In this document: one piece after another, positions 26,332 to 40,292 of the stretch
Numbering within the stretch: the stretch's first letter is position 1
Layout of the letters: every line of letters begins with the position of its first letter
Source of the DNA: Edolisoma coerulescens
Taxonomy: Eukaryota > Chordata > Aves > Passeriformes > Campephagidae
Reading direction: 5' to 3'
Assembly: GCA_013397115.1 (NCBI GenBank)
Contig: VWZW01000500.1
Span: forward strand, 745,455 to 809,454
DNA length: 64,000 bases
Notes under the pieces: model-generated
What the model was told of the DNA's origin: nothing
Database searches by the model: none
What the model saw: only the letters and a program-made list of their open reading frames with translations
Program-made: the position numbers and the translations under genes

Positions 26332-29300
26332 TTCAAGGTTCATTCACTCAATTCTACATTTGCAGGAGAAAATGTAAATTTGCTGCTATATTAGAGGATT
26401 TTTTACTTACTTCCTCTATACTGTCTTCTGTCTTATCTGCTAAATCAGCCATTAGTTGGATTAAAAGGTCTATTTTTTAACTGATCTTTTAATTCTTAGG
26501 GCAATGTTTATAACAATCTAGCTAATATTTTTAACCACTGTTCTCAAAGAAACCAATACTGAAAGGATTTGACTTTGTCTTGGGAAATGTTCAGACCTTC
26601 ATCTGCTATTTTTGTACAAAAAATACATTATTTAAACTGTATATATTTGCTTTGTACTTGTGGTAGCGGTTGTCCTTTGAGTTTTGTTTGCCTCTAAGAG
26701 CTTAATCCCTTCATGGAGGAGGGATTCACTTGATTTATCTCAGTAATCTGGCTTCTTTGCTGAACATTTGATAGAATTGGAAACCAAACCACAACCTTTT
26801 TAAAGCTCTCCTTCCTGGAATGCAGGCAGCTTAGCTGCCAGAGATATTCCTTTGCATTACTTAGAATTTTATACCAGGGTTTTTGAAAGATGCGTAGGTA
26901 GTGATGGATGCATTAATCTGCATAGAATTGTCACAGATGCTGAAGCATTTAATTCCCAAACTTGACTGTAGGTAACTTAATACATTCAAATATCTGTGGT
27001 TGTGTGCTTAATGGTTCTACTCAATTTTAACTCACTGTGAGAATGTAATTGACTTTTGATTTGATTTTCTAAAAATGTAATTCAGAAGACAGCAACAGTC
27101 CACTAGCCTGGCTTTTCTTTAGCATGTTGATTAAAAACACTTTATGAATTTTGGTGTATTTCCTCTTAAAACTCATAATTTGAGATTTTTCCCTTCCAAA
27201 TCACCTTACTGTACTGAATTACGTTTTTAAAGAAATGTAAATTCGTCATCCTTGTGTTCAGAACAAACTTGATCTCAATATATGCAGGGCACTCACCTGG
27301 TGAGGCATCGATCAGCCTGAGTGACTTATCCACTTGATAAAGTAAAACAAAGTGTTATGGTGCTGTTGTGAATGTTAAGTTTATTCTACATCAGCTGCCT
27401 ATTACTGAAATAAATTTCCAATTTCTTAAGGTTTAGTTTTGCAATTATGTAGATAAACACCTGATTATTAAAGCTTTAAATAATTTAAATTACATAACAC
27501 GAGAATGTGTTCCTGCTGGTGTAGCTGGTGGCTGTGTAGGAACCCTGGTAATTACAGAGAATGTCCAGAGCACTGCTAGAATTACAATTCACCTGCTTAA
27601 GGCCAAAGTTGTAATTCTGTGGTTTTGCTTTGCTGTGTTCTAGGTGAGTTCTTCAATGAAATGTAAAAAATAGCTTTGTGTTATTTGGCCTCATTGAATC
27701 CTCCTCAAGAGATCTCACTGACTTTGTTGTAGCTTTGAGTCATGGGACATGCAAATGAAAATGTAGAATAGTTGAGGCTTAAATAGATAAGTTTGGTCAA
27801 GATCTTTTGTGTTATTGTCATAGCAGTTCTGCCAAGGTTAGTGAACACGTTTGAAAGTAATTGAAACTAATTGTACCCTTCCAGGACTTCAATAATGAAC
27901 AAAACAAATGTAAGCCCTTCTCTGGAGGGGGAGAAGCTGGCAGTAAATTTCTTCTTCCTGTGAAATTAATGGAATTTCTTCCAGAAACCATTGATTTCAT
28001 CTAAGGAGTAGGAACCCAGGTTGTGTGAAAATATTAACAAAGACAAGTTGCAATTTGAATAGGCATATGGTCTTATTTATTGCTTATAGATACCTTTGTA
28101 TCAGATCTTTCAGCTTCTAAATCAGATATTATTTGTCTAATTTATATCTGTTGTTGGATCCAGAAATGGTCATGAATGTGTATGTGGTGGGATGTAAACA
28201 GGATGAGACTTCGGAAGAGGCAAACTGTGTGAACTGGGTTTTGTCATAAGGACAAAAGCATTCTTTGAGAGTCTACACAAGTGTTTGTTATACTATTTAC
28301 TAATTAATCATTCATTAAAGTTCTGAAATTATTTATAGGTAGTACAGAGCAGTCGGATGAAGCTTTTCTTACCTCTTTTCTGAAAGCTCCACAGTTGCTT
28401 CTTAATTAAGAGAAATGAGTCAACTTTGAGGCATAAACCTGAGAGTTGTCAGAGCTTTGTTGTATTGGAATATGTTGTTTACATTATGCTATTTATTGTA
28501 TGCATTGTGTTATTTCTGGGAGGTTTCTTGTTTCATGTTCTGGTGTTTCTTGCTTACAGCATGTTAGTTGTGCTTTTTTTGTGGCTTTTTTCTTTTGTAC
28601 CATCACTTAGAATAGCACAGTGACTTCCTGCACTCTGTATGAAATGTGCTCTGCGTTCAAACAGTTTGAGTGTTTGGATGTTTTTAAGACATTTTTGCTT
28701 TTAGAGTAGAATCTCTTGTCTGAATAAGCAGCTTTTTCTGCTCTTTTCTGCTTACATGAAGTTTTTAACAGTTATGATAATGAACTTGCTGCCCCTATCT
28801 ATGTGGAATTGGCCAAGGAAGTGATGTCGAGGCTGGGTTTGACACTGCCTGAAGTTAAAAGTCTGTTTGTGGTTACAGAACATATTTCTCATGAACTTCA
28901 TGGATCACTTACCTGTTCTCTGGCTTGGTTTTGTTGCTTATAAAATGCTGACAAGCTTATTTTTCCTTAGTGGTACTAAGAAAATTTATTCATCGAACAT
29001 AAAGGAAGATGGAAATGTTACTGAAATGGAAACTACTGTTCTTGTACTCATTTATGACGTAATTGAGCTTGGTCTGGTTGCAGAATTTCAGGACCTGCTG
29101 TGGTTGAGACAGTCTTTTGATGCAGGAGGCCTAGCTGTAGAATAAGCAAAGTAAAAGCAGTGCCAGGAAGTACTTCAGTACAAATTTGTTAAAATCTGTT
29201 GACTGCATGAAGTCAATGCAATGGTGTTCTGTCATATAGTAAGAAGGAAAAAAAAACCCCAGACCCCAGAATGATGAGAACCCTTAGAGCATAGCTAAAT

Positions 29301-32300
29301 GTACTGATCTCTGTCTGCCAGAATACTTTCTAGCCAGCACCTGCATCGAATTCTCACTTGACTAATCCACACACAGGCTTTAAAAATGTCATTTACAGGA
29401 GTTCCAAAGTACACTATCTGGTCAGAGACAGCTAATATTTGTTGCCCATTTGTTGCCATTGTCGTTCATCATTCCTCTACCTTGTTTTTTTAAATTCAGT
29501 GACTTTTCTAAATGGAATCTTGGGTCATGGATAGGATTAGATGCCTAACTGGCAGCTTTTGCCTAACTCCTCAGGAAGTTAAGATAGTTTGCCTCAGGAA
29601 AAATAATTTTCCCTGTGGCATCCTGGCAGGGAGACTTTTTCTTTCCTGTGTCTGGGGATATGACATGACGTGATACGAATGAATGTTCCTTGCCATTAAA
29701 TGAGGTGCCTTGTTTCCAAAGTAATTTCTTTAGCAGAAATAGTATAGCTATACTCTGATTCTTACTGTTGTCATCTTTTAATGGTTTTTATTTACATTAG
29801 CAGAAAACATAAATAATGTCAACATATTAAGAATTTTTCATCCATTAGTTAAGGAACAGTATATCTCTTGCTGGATATATTTTCTCACATTTGTCACTTC
29901 TTAGTGCTCTTTAAAAATAACTTCCTCTTTGTGGTGTTCACTCAAGTAGGCTAAAAAGCCCTCTACAAATGAGAGATACGGATTAGGACATCTTATAAAG
30001 TAATTCTTAATGTTAAACAGACCACAAAGTTGTAAATATACAAGTGCTGGATGGATTTACTGGTAGAGCTCTCATCTCCTAGTTTCCTTTTAGTGACCTT
30101 AGTTTAAGAAGCAAAGAATTGGTGCATTCAACAGCATTCAGGTTTTTTTTCTTGTAACCTGACGTGTGAGGTCACTCCAAAAGGTAAACCTATATGCAAG
30201 TGGGAAAGGGAGACTTGATAAAGCCTTTATAAAACAGTTGCTATGGTATATGTAGGTACAGCTACACTGGTAATGGAGCTATGACAGATTTTATTTTGCC
30301 TTGCATCACTTTCCACTTCTTAGAATTAACTCCAAGAAAATGAGTTGAAATTTCCCATTGGGTAAAGAAAAAGGAAATGGAAGAAGGAACAAATTGTTAA
30401 TGGCAACATTAATATCTTTTATCTGTTAAAGGATCATCAGAAAAGCTAAAATGTCATAGCTCTTCCATGTGGAAGCTTCTATATGGAAAAAGTAGGTCTT
30501 ATCCTTGGGGATTACAACAGCTAATGAAGGAACCCTTTATTGTTCTCAGATTACTGTCATTTCCTGATACGGAAACAGTTTGAGCCAGCCAAGCTTGCAC
30601 TTGTGAGTTTGGAATGGCATCACCTGAAAACTGCTTCAATGGCTTCTTTCTCCTTTATGGAATTATTACTAATAACTACTTGAATTGATGCTTACGGATA
30701 GCAAAACTGAATCAAGAGCAGCTCTGTGAAGCTGCAAATAGGTGCAAGTTCCCCTGTGAGCAGCAGTCACTGGCACTCAGGTCCTGGTAGGTATTCATGT
30801 AATGTAACTGTAAATTTACAGAAGTAATTTGTGCTGATTTGTTTATGTACATCATTTGTGAGGGAATCACCTGCTGCTTTGCAAATACTCTATCAGGGCA
30901 GTTAAAGCAGAACCCAGTACTAAAAATATTCATGTAAGATCTGCTGTTACTTAACAACAAACATAAATGGAAGGAAATGCTCCAAAAATAACTGGGGATT
31001 TTTTTTTTTTTTTAGCCTATAGCCCTCCAAAGATTGTTCTTTAAAATACAGAAGTTAAATATCTGGCCTCATCTATGGGAAGGTGGCTTGTGCTGAGCAC
31101 TAGGAGCTGATCAAGAAGAAAGGTTACAGAAATGACATTCCTGTCATGAGTCGATGAATCCATGGAGTTGACACATTCCTGACCCTGGCTTTCCAGCTGA
31201 ATTAGTAGCTGAAATGCTGATACAGGGTACTGAGAGGTTCCAGCTGAGACTACTTGGAACAGCCACATGAATCATATGGCTTTAGACAGAATATTTAAAA
31301 TAATTCTGAGACAAAAAAGACTCAAAAGGCAATTGTTTGTTAGGTAAGATAACTATTCTCACTGTACCTGCTTGTTCAGGTAATAGCTTAGCAGCAGACT
31401 GAGACCCAGATGGCACCAGTGACTGCCGGAGGCACCCTCGTGTCTTTGTGAATTGGCATTTGCCTTTCCTGTTTTACCTCTCTGTGTTTTGTAGCAATAA
31501 AAGAGTATTAAAGCAAGCAGCAGTGTTTTTCGATACTGCTTGCCGTGTTTAATTGTGTGCTGCATTCAAGTGTGTGCTGGTTCCACTGCATTAATTAATT
31601 CCAGGCTGCCAATTACAGGAGGCAGCTGAAATACAAACCCTTTCTCCGTGCTGACACCTCCCCTCCCCCTGTCAGGTGTGACAGCTACAGCCCTGCGTGA
31701 CTCAGTTCAACAGGAAGAGGTAACACTTCGAGATTTAATTAAGACAAGGTGTCTTTAAAGTTACTTCCCCATCCCCCTCATTCTCCAGTTATTTCCTGAT
31801 ACATTTTTGGGGCCACCTTTAGCGAGTTTAGGAAGGAACGGGTTTGGAAAACAGATGCATGCTTCCTGAAAAGAGCCATTAGAAACTTCCAGCCAATTTC
31901 ACAAACAAGACATAATCCTCACCCTGTAAGAACTGAATACAGTAGGAGAGAAACTGTGGTCTTAGGGACTGGAGTTCATTTGCATATGGAAAAATATTTA
32001 ACAAAATGATTGTATAAGAATCTTAAAAACTATTATCAAAGTGTTACCTCTTCGAAATGTTTCTTCAGTATTCTTGCCCTTTTTTTCACTGGTGAATACT
32101 GNTTCAATTTCGTTATTTTATTTTGTTCTTTTTTTTAGTGTTATGTGAACTGTTCAGACACTTTGTGAGTACTGGTCACCTCACAAATACAGCTGTTACT
32201 AGTTAGTAAAAAGGTCTGAAAAAGTGGTCCTGAGATTATGGATGGCAGACAACACTGTCCCAGAGATCAGCTTAATGATTCTTGTGGCCACATGAAAGAA

Positions 32301-35300
32301 AAAATTCCTAATTACAAGCCTGAAGTTGTTGGTAAGCACACCACTTGCTCAGTATTGTTGTCCATGATCCCTAAAATTGGGGGATTACCGGTACAAAATC
32401 TGTGTAGCTTTTCTTTGTGAAGAATGTCCAATTCCTGAGTCCCTTGCCTGCAAAATGTGCTTACAGAGGTAACTGTACATGGGTATTTTGTGGTCAGAGG
32501 CAAAACTGGATTTGTGCTATGTGCTTCTGTAAGGTTAAGAGAGAGGATGAGAAGCACTGGACAGTATTTCTGATGTCATTTTTCAGCATGGTGTTTGGTG
32601 ACATTTTCCTACTGATTTGGATAGGAAGTCATAGTGAAAGCTGCTCATCTAACACCAGAGATATAATCAGGGTTAAAGATTTCCCTCTTTCTATTTTCTC
32701 TTTTTGCAAGGAATATCTCTCTTTGTAATTTGTTAATTGGGTTTATCTCTGTTACTGTTATTTTTGAAACTTGGCAATATCTCACTCAAAACTGCTCTCT
32801 CTTAATCTGGATACCAATGTAAAAATTGGTTAACAGGATTTTTTGATTGCCTTGCACCTTGCAGAGGGTGGGGGGATATTACAATTCTGACAGAAATGTT
32901 GGATCAGAAGCTGATTGACTTAGAGGTTTTTGCTGCTCAAATGCTGCAGATGTTGAGGAAGAATGTGAGGGCAGGCAATGATTAAAAAAATCCAAACCTG
33001 TACACCACAAACAAAGCAACCGTCCATCCTCAAGCTACTGTATATTGGGGAAATAATATCTGAATCAAAACTCTATTATAGATCTACTGTAGGTATGTAA
33101 ATTCATAACTCAGGACAAAAAAAGAGGTGCTAGTAGGGTAGGTAGCAATTGTAAAACAAGTGCAAGGCATTAGTCTGTGCCTTACATAAGATCTGTTTCC
33201 TGGTTGTTGTATCTTTCCCATATGTGCAAGTAATATCAGACTGGTGATTTAGTTTCATAGAGATCAGGGAGGCTGCTCATGTTCAAAAAGGGCTTTGTAG
33301 CTTCTTATTTCAGCTGTTTGGCTTATTCATGTGCTATGGTTAATACATCCTGCAACGACACGTTATAATGCACATCTGCTGTTCGATAGCACGTACTGCA
33401 ACAAATGGCACTTCCTTAGCTAACAAAATAGATGGATTCTTATTGTGGCAAAACTGCAATCATTTGGATAGATGTCCTTTATTTTAATAAAAATACCAGC
33501 TCTAGAGGAAGCAATTAGGAACAGAAGCAGGTAGTTTCTGTTTGTACAAAAACAAACCCAGCAAATTCCAGAGAACAGTATGTAACAACATACCTGTGTT
33601 TCTATTGCAGATATGAGGTGCATTCCAATCTTTATTGTACAGCTATGCTTTTATGAAGCTGTCCTTTCAGCCTTTCAATTTGGATTCATCAGTGCAATGG
33701 CTGGACATTTCATAGGACTTAACCATTTTTCTTTGTGGATTATCATTGCAACTCCCTTAGGTAGTCTTGAATACCCAGCCTGTGCTCTCTTCCTTGGTCC
33801 TGTTTTGTTTTAGGGAGGAATGGAGTAGTGAATTCAAGGGGAACTGGCAGAGCACACTGAGAGCACCTGTACCATGTGCTCGAAGTACAACACAAGGATT
33901 AACATTTTTTATTCTGTTTTATTGAAATGTGTTCACATGCCAGCAGTCTGCTCACTTTTTTCTCCCATTTGTTTGATACTTGGTTTATACTCTTCATTAT
34001 TTACTGTCATATCGAGAATAAGATAAGTATACAGGCAGCGAAATGTTATGTTTCTAATGGATAATTATTAATTGAAATCAAAATGAAGGTCCTGTATCCT
34101 GCAGCCTGAATAAACATGGGTTTTACTCCTATTGCACTTTTTACTTCCCTTTTCCTCCTTCAACTTTTATAGGTGACAAAATATTTTTGCTTCAACCAAA
34201 GTTAGCAATTCCAGATGGTTGCAAGTTTGTTTTCTGTTTTTTATTTCAGAAAACAGTTCTTTGTTAAAGTGCTTGCAAGCCCATTTCCTACAGCTAATTT
34301 AGTTACCAAGAAGTGTTGTGTAACCTTGTTCTCTTCTGCAGTAGCCTAGAACTCGTACACAAACTCACGGTTTGAGAGCTGAAGAGTGAAATAAGATTCC
34401 TTGGAAGGAATTTTTGTTTTTTAAATCCGAGATCACTTGCAGGTCTACTTAAACTGCTGCTTGTGTGCAAGGTTCAAGGTCCCATTAAGTGAAAGGACTG
34501 GGAATTTAATGGTGGGCAATGTTGTGTGTGGGTTGCTAGTGGGGTATTCAGGGTAAAGAGCCTTCAACACTGAATTAACTCTACCCATCAATTATGGAAC
34601 ATATTGCCACACAGAAAATTCAGATACAAAAATTCACTTAATGTGACAATGCCTTCTCTTATAAAATTCTTTTGCTGTGTTCTTGAATGTCATCAAATTC
34701 ACCTGAGAAGTAGGGCCTTTACATACACCGTATCTAATTCTGTATATTATTTGCCATTTTCCTGGGTAATCACTTTGATTGTTCTGTGCTCCTCTTTGCA
34801 TTGCTCTAATGGCTTCCATTGTGCATCAAACAGAAACTACAAAGGCTTTTGAAAGGATAGATAAATTATTTATTCCAATCCCACAAATCATTCTGCTATT
34901 CAGGTTGTTCACTCCAGTTCCTGTCTGGTCTAGAATAACAGCTTTCCTTCTCAACTTGATTTTTAATTTTTTTTTTTTTTAAATCTGTGTGCTTTTCTCC
35001 TGCTATGCATCCCCATCTTTTCAGAAGAATCCTTCCCAAAAGTCACATGTTGGTCAGAACAAACTTGTCAATTGTTAACGATCTTGAGCTCTGAAAGCAG
35101 TGCCTTGCATTACAAGTACATGGCTTCTCTTTTCCCCCACTATACCCTCTGTTTAACATGCATCCTTAAAGCAAAATAATTTTATGGCTATGGTTGATAC
35201 TTAAGTCTCCTCATGTTGTTCTACAGTCACGTATATTAACACTTCACTATTTACTAGGGTAGGAGTTTTATTAAGAGTTCATGTTTTTGCAGGGATTTGA

Positions 35301-36822
35301 AGATACAATATTTGATATCCATGTCATTTAACACCAATCCCAATTATATAATAAAATCAGAATGTTTGTTAAAAGATCTTGCTTTTGTGTTCAGTCAATT
35401 GTTATGTTTTCAAGATTATTAGATACAAGAAGTATGTTCTGATGCAATTTGGAGTTGTTTCTTAGCTTTTAAAGTAGTAAACAATATTTTCTCTGTGATG
35501 GTTGGAATTACTTTCAGAGACATTTTTTCCAACTTTGACTCTTTTTGCTATCTTGGGAACTAAATTAACTGCGATCATTAGTCACCTGTCCAAAATTCAT
35601 AGTTGAACTTGAATGGAAATGGAACACTTGTGGTGGGTTGTGGTTGCAGATTTGATAATGAAGATTACATAAAAGCAGAATGAACTTGATCAGTGCCAGA
35701 TAGCAGTTTGTGGTTAACAACTTGACCAGAGAGGAGATAGCCTTCAGAAATTACAGCTGGATTTCTTAAATCAGGAAAGTATTCAGGAAAACTGTTTCTT
35801 ATTTATATTTCTGTGTCAATTAAACTCGTTATAGTAACTTCTGTACCATGGGATGGGATTACGTCATTATATTTACACTTGGCAAGACAGTTATTTTGTA
35901 ACTTTAAATAAAACCTTTTTTATTCCTGGCAATGGTTTCTCGATTCCCTAACTCTTGATAAAGGGATATGAACAAAGAAGTTCTGTCCTAGTGTAAGTTG
36001 TTGTCTGTTTGAAGATGTTATGTCCCATTTCAGCTGTCTTTTAAAGATTAGTCACATTGTTGCTTAATTTCACATCATCTTTGAGGACATAGGTCTGCAC
36101 TGCAGTTGTAGTGGGAGCAGAGTAGTTCTATCAGTTGTTGATGCATTACCAGTTTTTGAAGGACAATTCTTTTTGAAGTTATACCATGGTTTTCCTCCCT
36201 GCTCTTAGGGGGAGGGTGTGGGTAACAGAAAGATGATTTGGTTTCTTGTGTTCATTTTTGTCTGATGTTAGGTCATAGCATACGGGAATTGAACAACATT
36301 TCTAAAGATATTAATGGACCATTTCAGTGGAATATTGCAATTTGCATAATCACTGTAACAATCTGGATTTTAAGGCATTGTGTGATCCAAGGAACTCTAT
36401 TCAGGACCAAGTGTGGAGGTTTTCTGCACTGGGTTGTCAGTATTGCAGTGAGAAAAAAAGGCTTCTCAAGTTCGAGGCTCCTTTACTGTAGTGGAGATAT
36501 CAGACTCTTGTTCCTGTTAGTAAAGCACTGAGTAGTCTATTTTGCTTGACTTTCATCACTCTTTCCCATGGATGTCTTGTAATCTGTGTCAAACAATTTT
36601 TATTTGCTTAATGTTGGGTCTAGAAACACTGCTGGCACATCCTTGGCTACAGTCTAGAAAAGAGTACGTGAATTGTAATTTTCATGGTCCTGATTTAATT
36701 TCCTTCAATTGTTAGACTTTCCTAAGGTACATTATCTCTAAGTAGTGTATCTATACTAGTGTTGCACAGTCATCTTAATTTGCAAAATTTTTTTTTTAAT
36801 ACCTTTTGCAATTAATGTATTG

Positions 36823-36891
36823 TGCTGGGAAGTGCTGGGTTAACAGTTGGATGTGATGATCTTAAAGGTCTTTTCCAACCTTAATTCTGTT
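36823..36891 (+). mobile_element. Short CR1 3' fragment, sense orientation
   Basis: The bases from ggatgtgatgatcttaaagg to ttttccaacc match the last ~60 bases of CR1 elements. Boundaries are approximate; the rest of the element is absent. Confidence 0.8.
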
Positions 36892-37454
36892 GCTCAGGAG
36901 AACACGAAATCAGTCTCAAGGTTTGTGTTCTAAGTATTTATTCAAGAAGCACAGATGTTCTAATTTCAAGATAGTCAAACTGGCAAAAATGACTGACTGG
37001 ATGAGTAACAGTGCACAGTTGTTATGGAAATTAATAGGTGGGTTTGTTTTTAAAAATAAATAAATAAGGCTTCTGATCCAAATCTCTCATCCAAAAAAAT
37101 GAAATGGTGACAGTATTCTTTGGGTATGACTTCATGAAACAAGCTGATCTAACAGCTGAGAGGTATTGGGAGGAGAAGAACCAGCCTTTTCCCTGTCCTG
37201 TCCTTATCTGTACCTGAGAGCTTTTTCACCATTTATCTGCAGTGAGTTCTGGTGCTTTCCTCATGCCACAGTAACTTGTTCAGCTCACGAAAACAGCAGA
37301 TGAGAGATGTGGCAAAAGAAAGTATTTTTGGGTTTTTGGACTGCTCACTTAATCTGTGTGAGGAGATGAATGATGAATGTTAGAGTTGCAATAAGGTGGC
37401 AGGGGAGGACTACACAGAGAGAGGGTACAGTGCCAGTGGCAGAGCAGGAAGAGA

Positions 37455-37483
37455 GGGAGGAGGAGGGATTTGGGTAGAGAGGG
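37455..37483 (+). other. G-quadruplex motif in a purine-rich patch
   Basis: Four GGG runs with loops of 7 (aggagga), 4 (attt) and 6 (tagaga) bases. Confidence 0.7.
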
Positions 37484-37970
37484 AAGTGAGGTTCATACCT
37501 TTACAAGTGGCAAATTGTCAGTTTACCTCAGCCGTACCAAAAATCCTGTTCTTTGTCAGCACTTGGGACTTTGAGTACAGAACAGTAAACTGTGTCAAAC
37601 TGAACACAAAGAAATATATAGCAAGGTTTGAAGTTTGTATAATTAGGTAAAGAGGTGAATAGGAAAAGACCTGTGTAGCTGAAAGCCCTTCTGTTGTTTG
37701 ATTGGTTGGTTGTTTCGGGGGTTTTTGTTTGCTTATTTGTGTCTGGGATTTTTTGTACCCTTTGGTTTGGTTTTTGATTTTTTTTCTCCCCAGTTATGTG
37801 ATTTGTCTAATAAACCCTAGAAACCCCAAACTTTGCTTTAAATATTGCAGTTTGAGGGGGTGGTTGGAAGAACAAACCAAGTGGCATTTGGCCAGTATTG
37901 TGAGATCAGTTATAGAGAGGGGAAATTCCTGTTGCTTCTGAATAGAACGGAATTTTCTTCTTGCTCTTAT

Positions 37971-38011
37971 ATGAGCATACATACATATATAGGCAAAACA
38001 TACATACATAC
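37971..38011. repeat. Imperfect (catacata) microsatellite
   Basis: Repeated catacata units interrupted by tatataggcaaaa. Confidence 0.75.
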
Positions 38012-40058
38012 AGCAAAAAATTACAAAATACTATCCACTCTGAGGACAAATATTACAGAGTTACTCATGTAATATAAATGTTATTGTAATAAAATTTAAT
38101 CAAAACAAAAAAATAGGCCACTACTGTGATGTCTTGCTAAACATTTTGTATTAGGGATAATGATTTCTCATAAAGAAATGTTACTTAATTTTCCAGTCAG
38201 CATGAGTGCTCTGGAGAGAAATTCCTGCTCCCCCACTGCCTGTAACTTAAACAAAAGTATTTTAATTACATTTAATCTCATTTAAACATCATACAAGTGT
38301 TTCCAGTAATTTCCTCTCTCTAGAATGCCTTTCAATGAAAAATTCAAGAAAGGATGCTCCACTTTGGTTGATCATTTCACCTTCTACAGAACTCGAGCAG
38401 CTGTTCAAAATCCACATGGATAAATCAGTACAATCCTCCCCACCTCCTCCTTTCTGCTCTCCCAAGGGAAGTGTACTCAGACAAACTCAACCAACTTCTT
38501 TGTTTATAATTGTGACTCGTGGAGGATGATTTTAGCCAACCTCACCACACCCTGTGATTCCCTCATCAGGGCCCACCAAGTGGTGTGTATTGCTGGGTGT
38601 TGTAGCAGGGTGGAGGTGTGAACCCTTCCCAGTGTCTCTAGGGCAGCCATCCTTAAGCTTGAGCTGCGGACCAGTCACCAAAACAATTTCTATATGTGAA
38701 TCTGAGGCAGATTTAAAAATGGGCTGTTATTGTCATCCCTAGGGAAGCTCATGAAAGGAGTGCTGCTGCCTCAGTGTGAATGTGGTTGTTTCAGGGCATC
38801 CTTTAACTGTACAGTGTTTCCTGTGGTAATCAAAAGTTACATGAATTTAGCAAAACAAAACCAAATCAAAACAACTTGGCAGGTGGTTTGATCTGTTTCT
38901 CTCCCAGTGCAGAATTGTTCTACCAGCTACATTTATATGAGGAAACACTGAGTGCCTGTCTGACTTAGAAAGCCACAGCCTGCCTTACAACTGGGTGTGT
39001 GTTTATACAATAAACCATTCGTGATGGTTGGCATGAGAATCATGGCTCTCCATCACTTCAACGTGAATGTGCTTCAGGGCAGGGGTGGTATTTTGAAACA
39101 GTCATCATCTGTAGTGGAAGACAAAGGAGACTCCTGCTACTGACTAATTTTATTTGACAAAAGTTAGGGGAACAGTTCAGGGCATCTTGGCTGCCAATCC
39201 CAAAGTACAGCCCATGATAATAGTGAGGAAACATAACTTCCTCCTTCTCATGTTATTCCACAAGTGGCACAAATTAGGATCATGTGAAAGGTCTTCAAAT
39301 GGAGACTCTAGACAGAAGTTTGGGATTCAGTTTTGTGAGGTCACAAGCTCCACAGAGATGTTTCATTGTTCTGCACTGATCTTTCCATGATTAGGACTCT
39401 ACCAGGAAAAATTACAGGTGTGGTTTTTGAGAGCACATTTTTAATGGTAATCACTTATTCTCTAATATTTTTATTGGAATTTCTCAGCAACAAAATGTTT
39501 CATCAAGCAATCTCTTCCTTATATTTATTACTTAGTAAATTGTAACTCATTACCATGTGACCAATCTGTATTTGCAATGAGGAAATTGCAGTTTCTTGAA
39601 CAGCTGGGTAACTGCCTGATAAATGCTCTTCTCTTAGCAGTTTATGTGATTTCTGGCTTCTCACTCAACACTGTCAGTGGTTCTGCATTCCAGCTTCTGA
39701 GCAGATTCAAATTCTTAATGTTTGATTGAAAAGACTGCTTCAAAAGTTCTCTTTGGATTGTTTGAATGTGGTTTTGTGTGTTGGTGGTTGTTAGTTTGTC
39801 TTTGTTTTTCTGAGAAGAAAGCTTCCTAATGATTATCCTGAAGGGATATTGGAGCATGTTGGAGAGGGGCTTCAGAGATATTCCATAGGTGCAGTATTGT
39901 GGGTATGTGCAGCATTAGCCTGGCTGACTTCCACTGGTCATTTCAGAGTAGTAGGAATAGTAGCTTCGCTTTGAGTATTCTTAGCAAAATTCTACCTCTC
40001 CTAAGCAGTGGCTTCTGGTTTATTGGTTTGTTTGCTTGCTTGTTGTGAAACCACATAC

Positions 40059-40292
40059 ATGGAATTACAGAATGGTTTGATTTGGAAGGGACCTTAAAGC
40101 TCATCTCATTCCAACCCCATGCCATGGCAGGCATTAGGCCAGGTTGGTGAGAGCCCCATCCAACCTGGCCTTGGACACTTCCAGGGATGGGGCATCCATG
40201 GCTTCTCTGGGAACCTGTGCCAGTGCCTCGCCACCCTCACAGTGAAAAGTTTTTTTCTAATATTTAATCTAAATCTACCTTTCAGTTTAAAT
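40059..40292 (-). mobile_element. CR1 LINE 3' end, antisense orientation
   Basis: The stretch carries CR1 hallmarks in reverse complement: ggaagggaccttaaagctca, catccaacctggccttggac, acttccagggatggggcatc and a degenerate terminal octamer at the left end. It is 5'-truncated (right end approximate). Confidence 0.9.
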
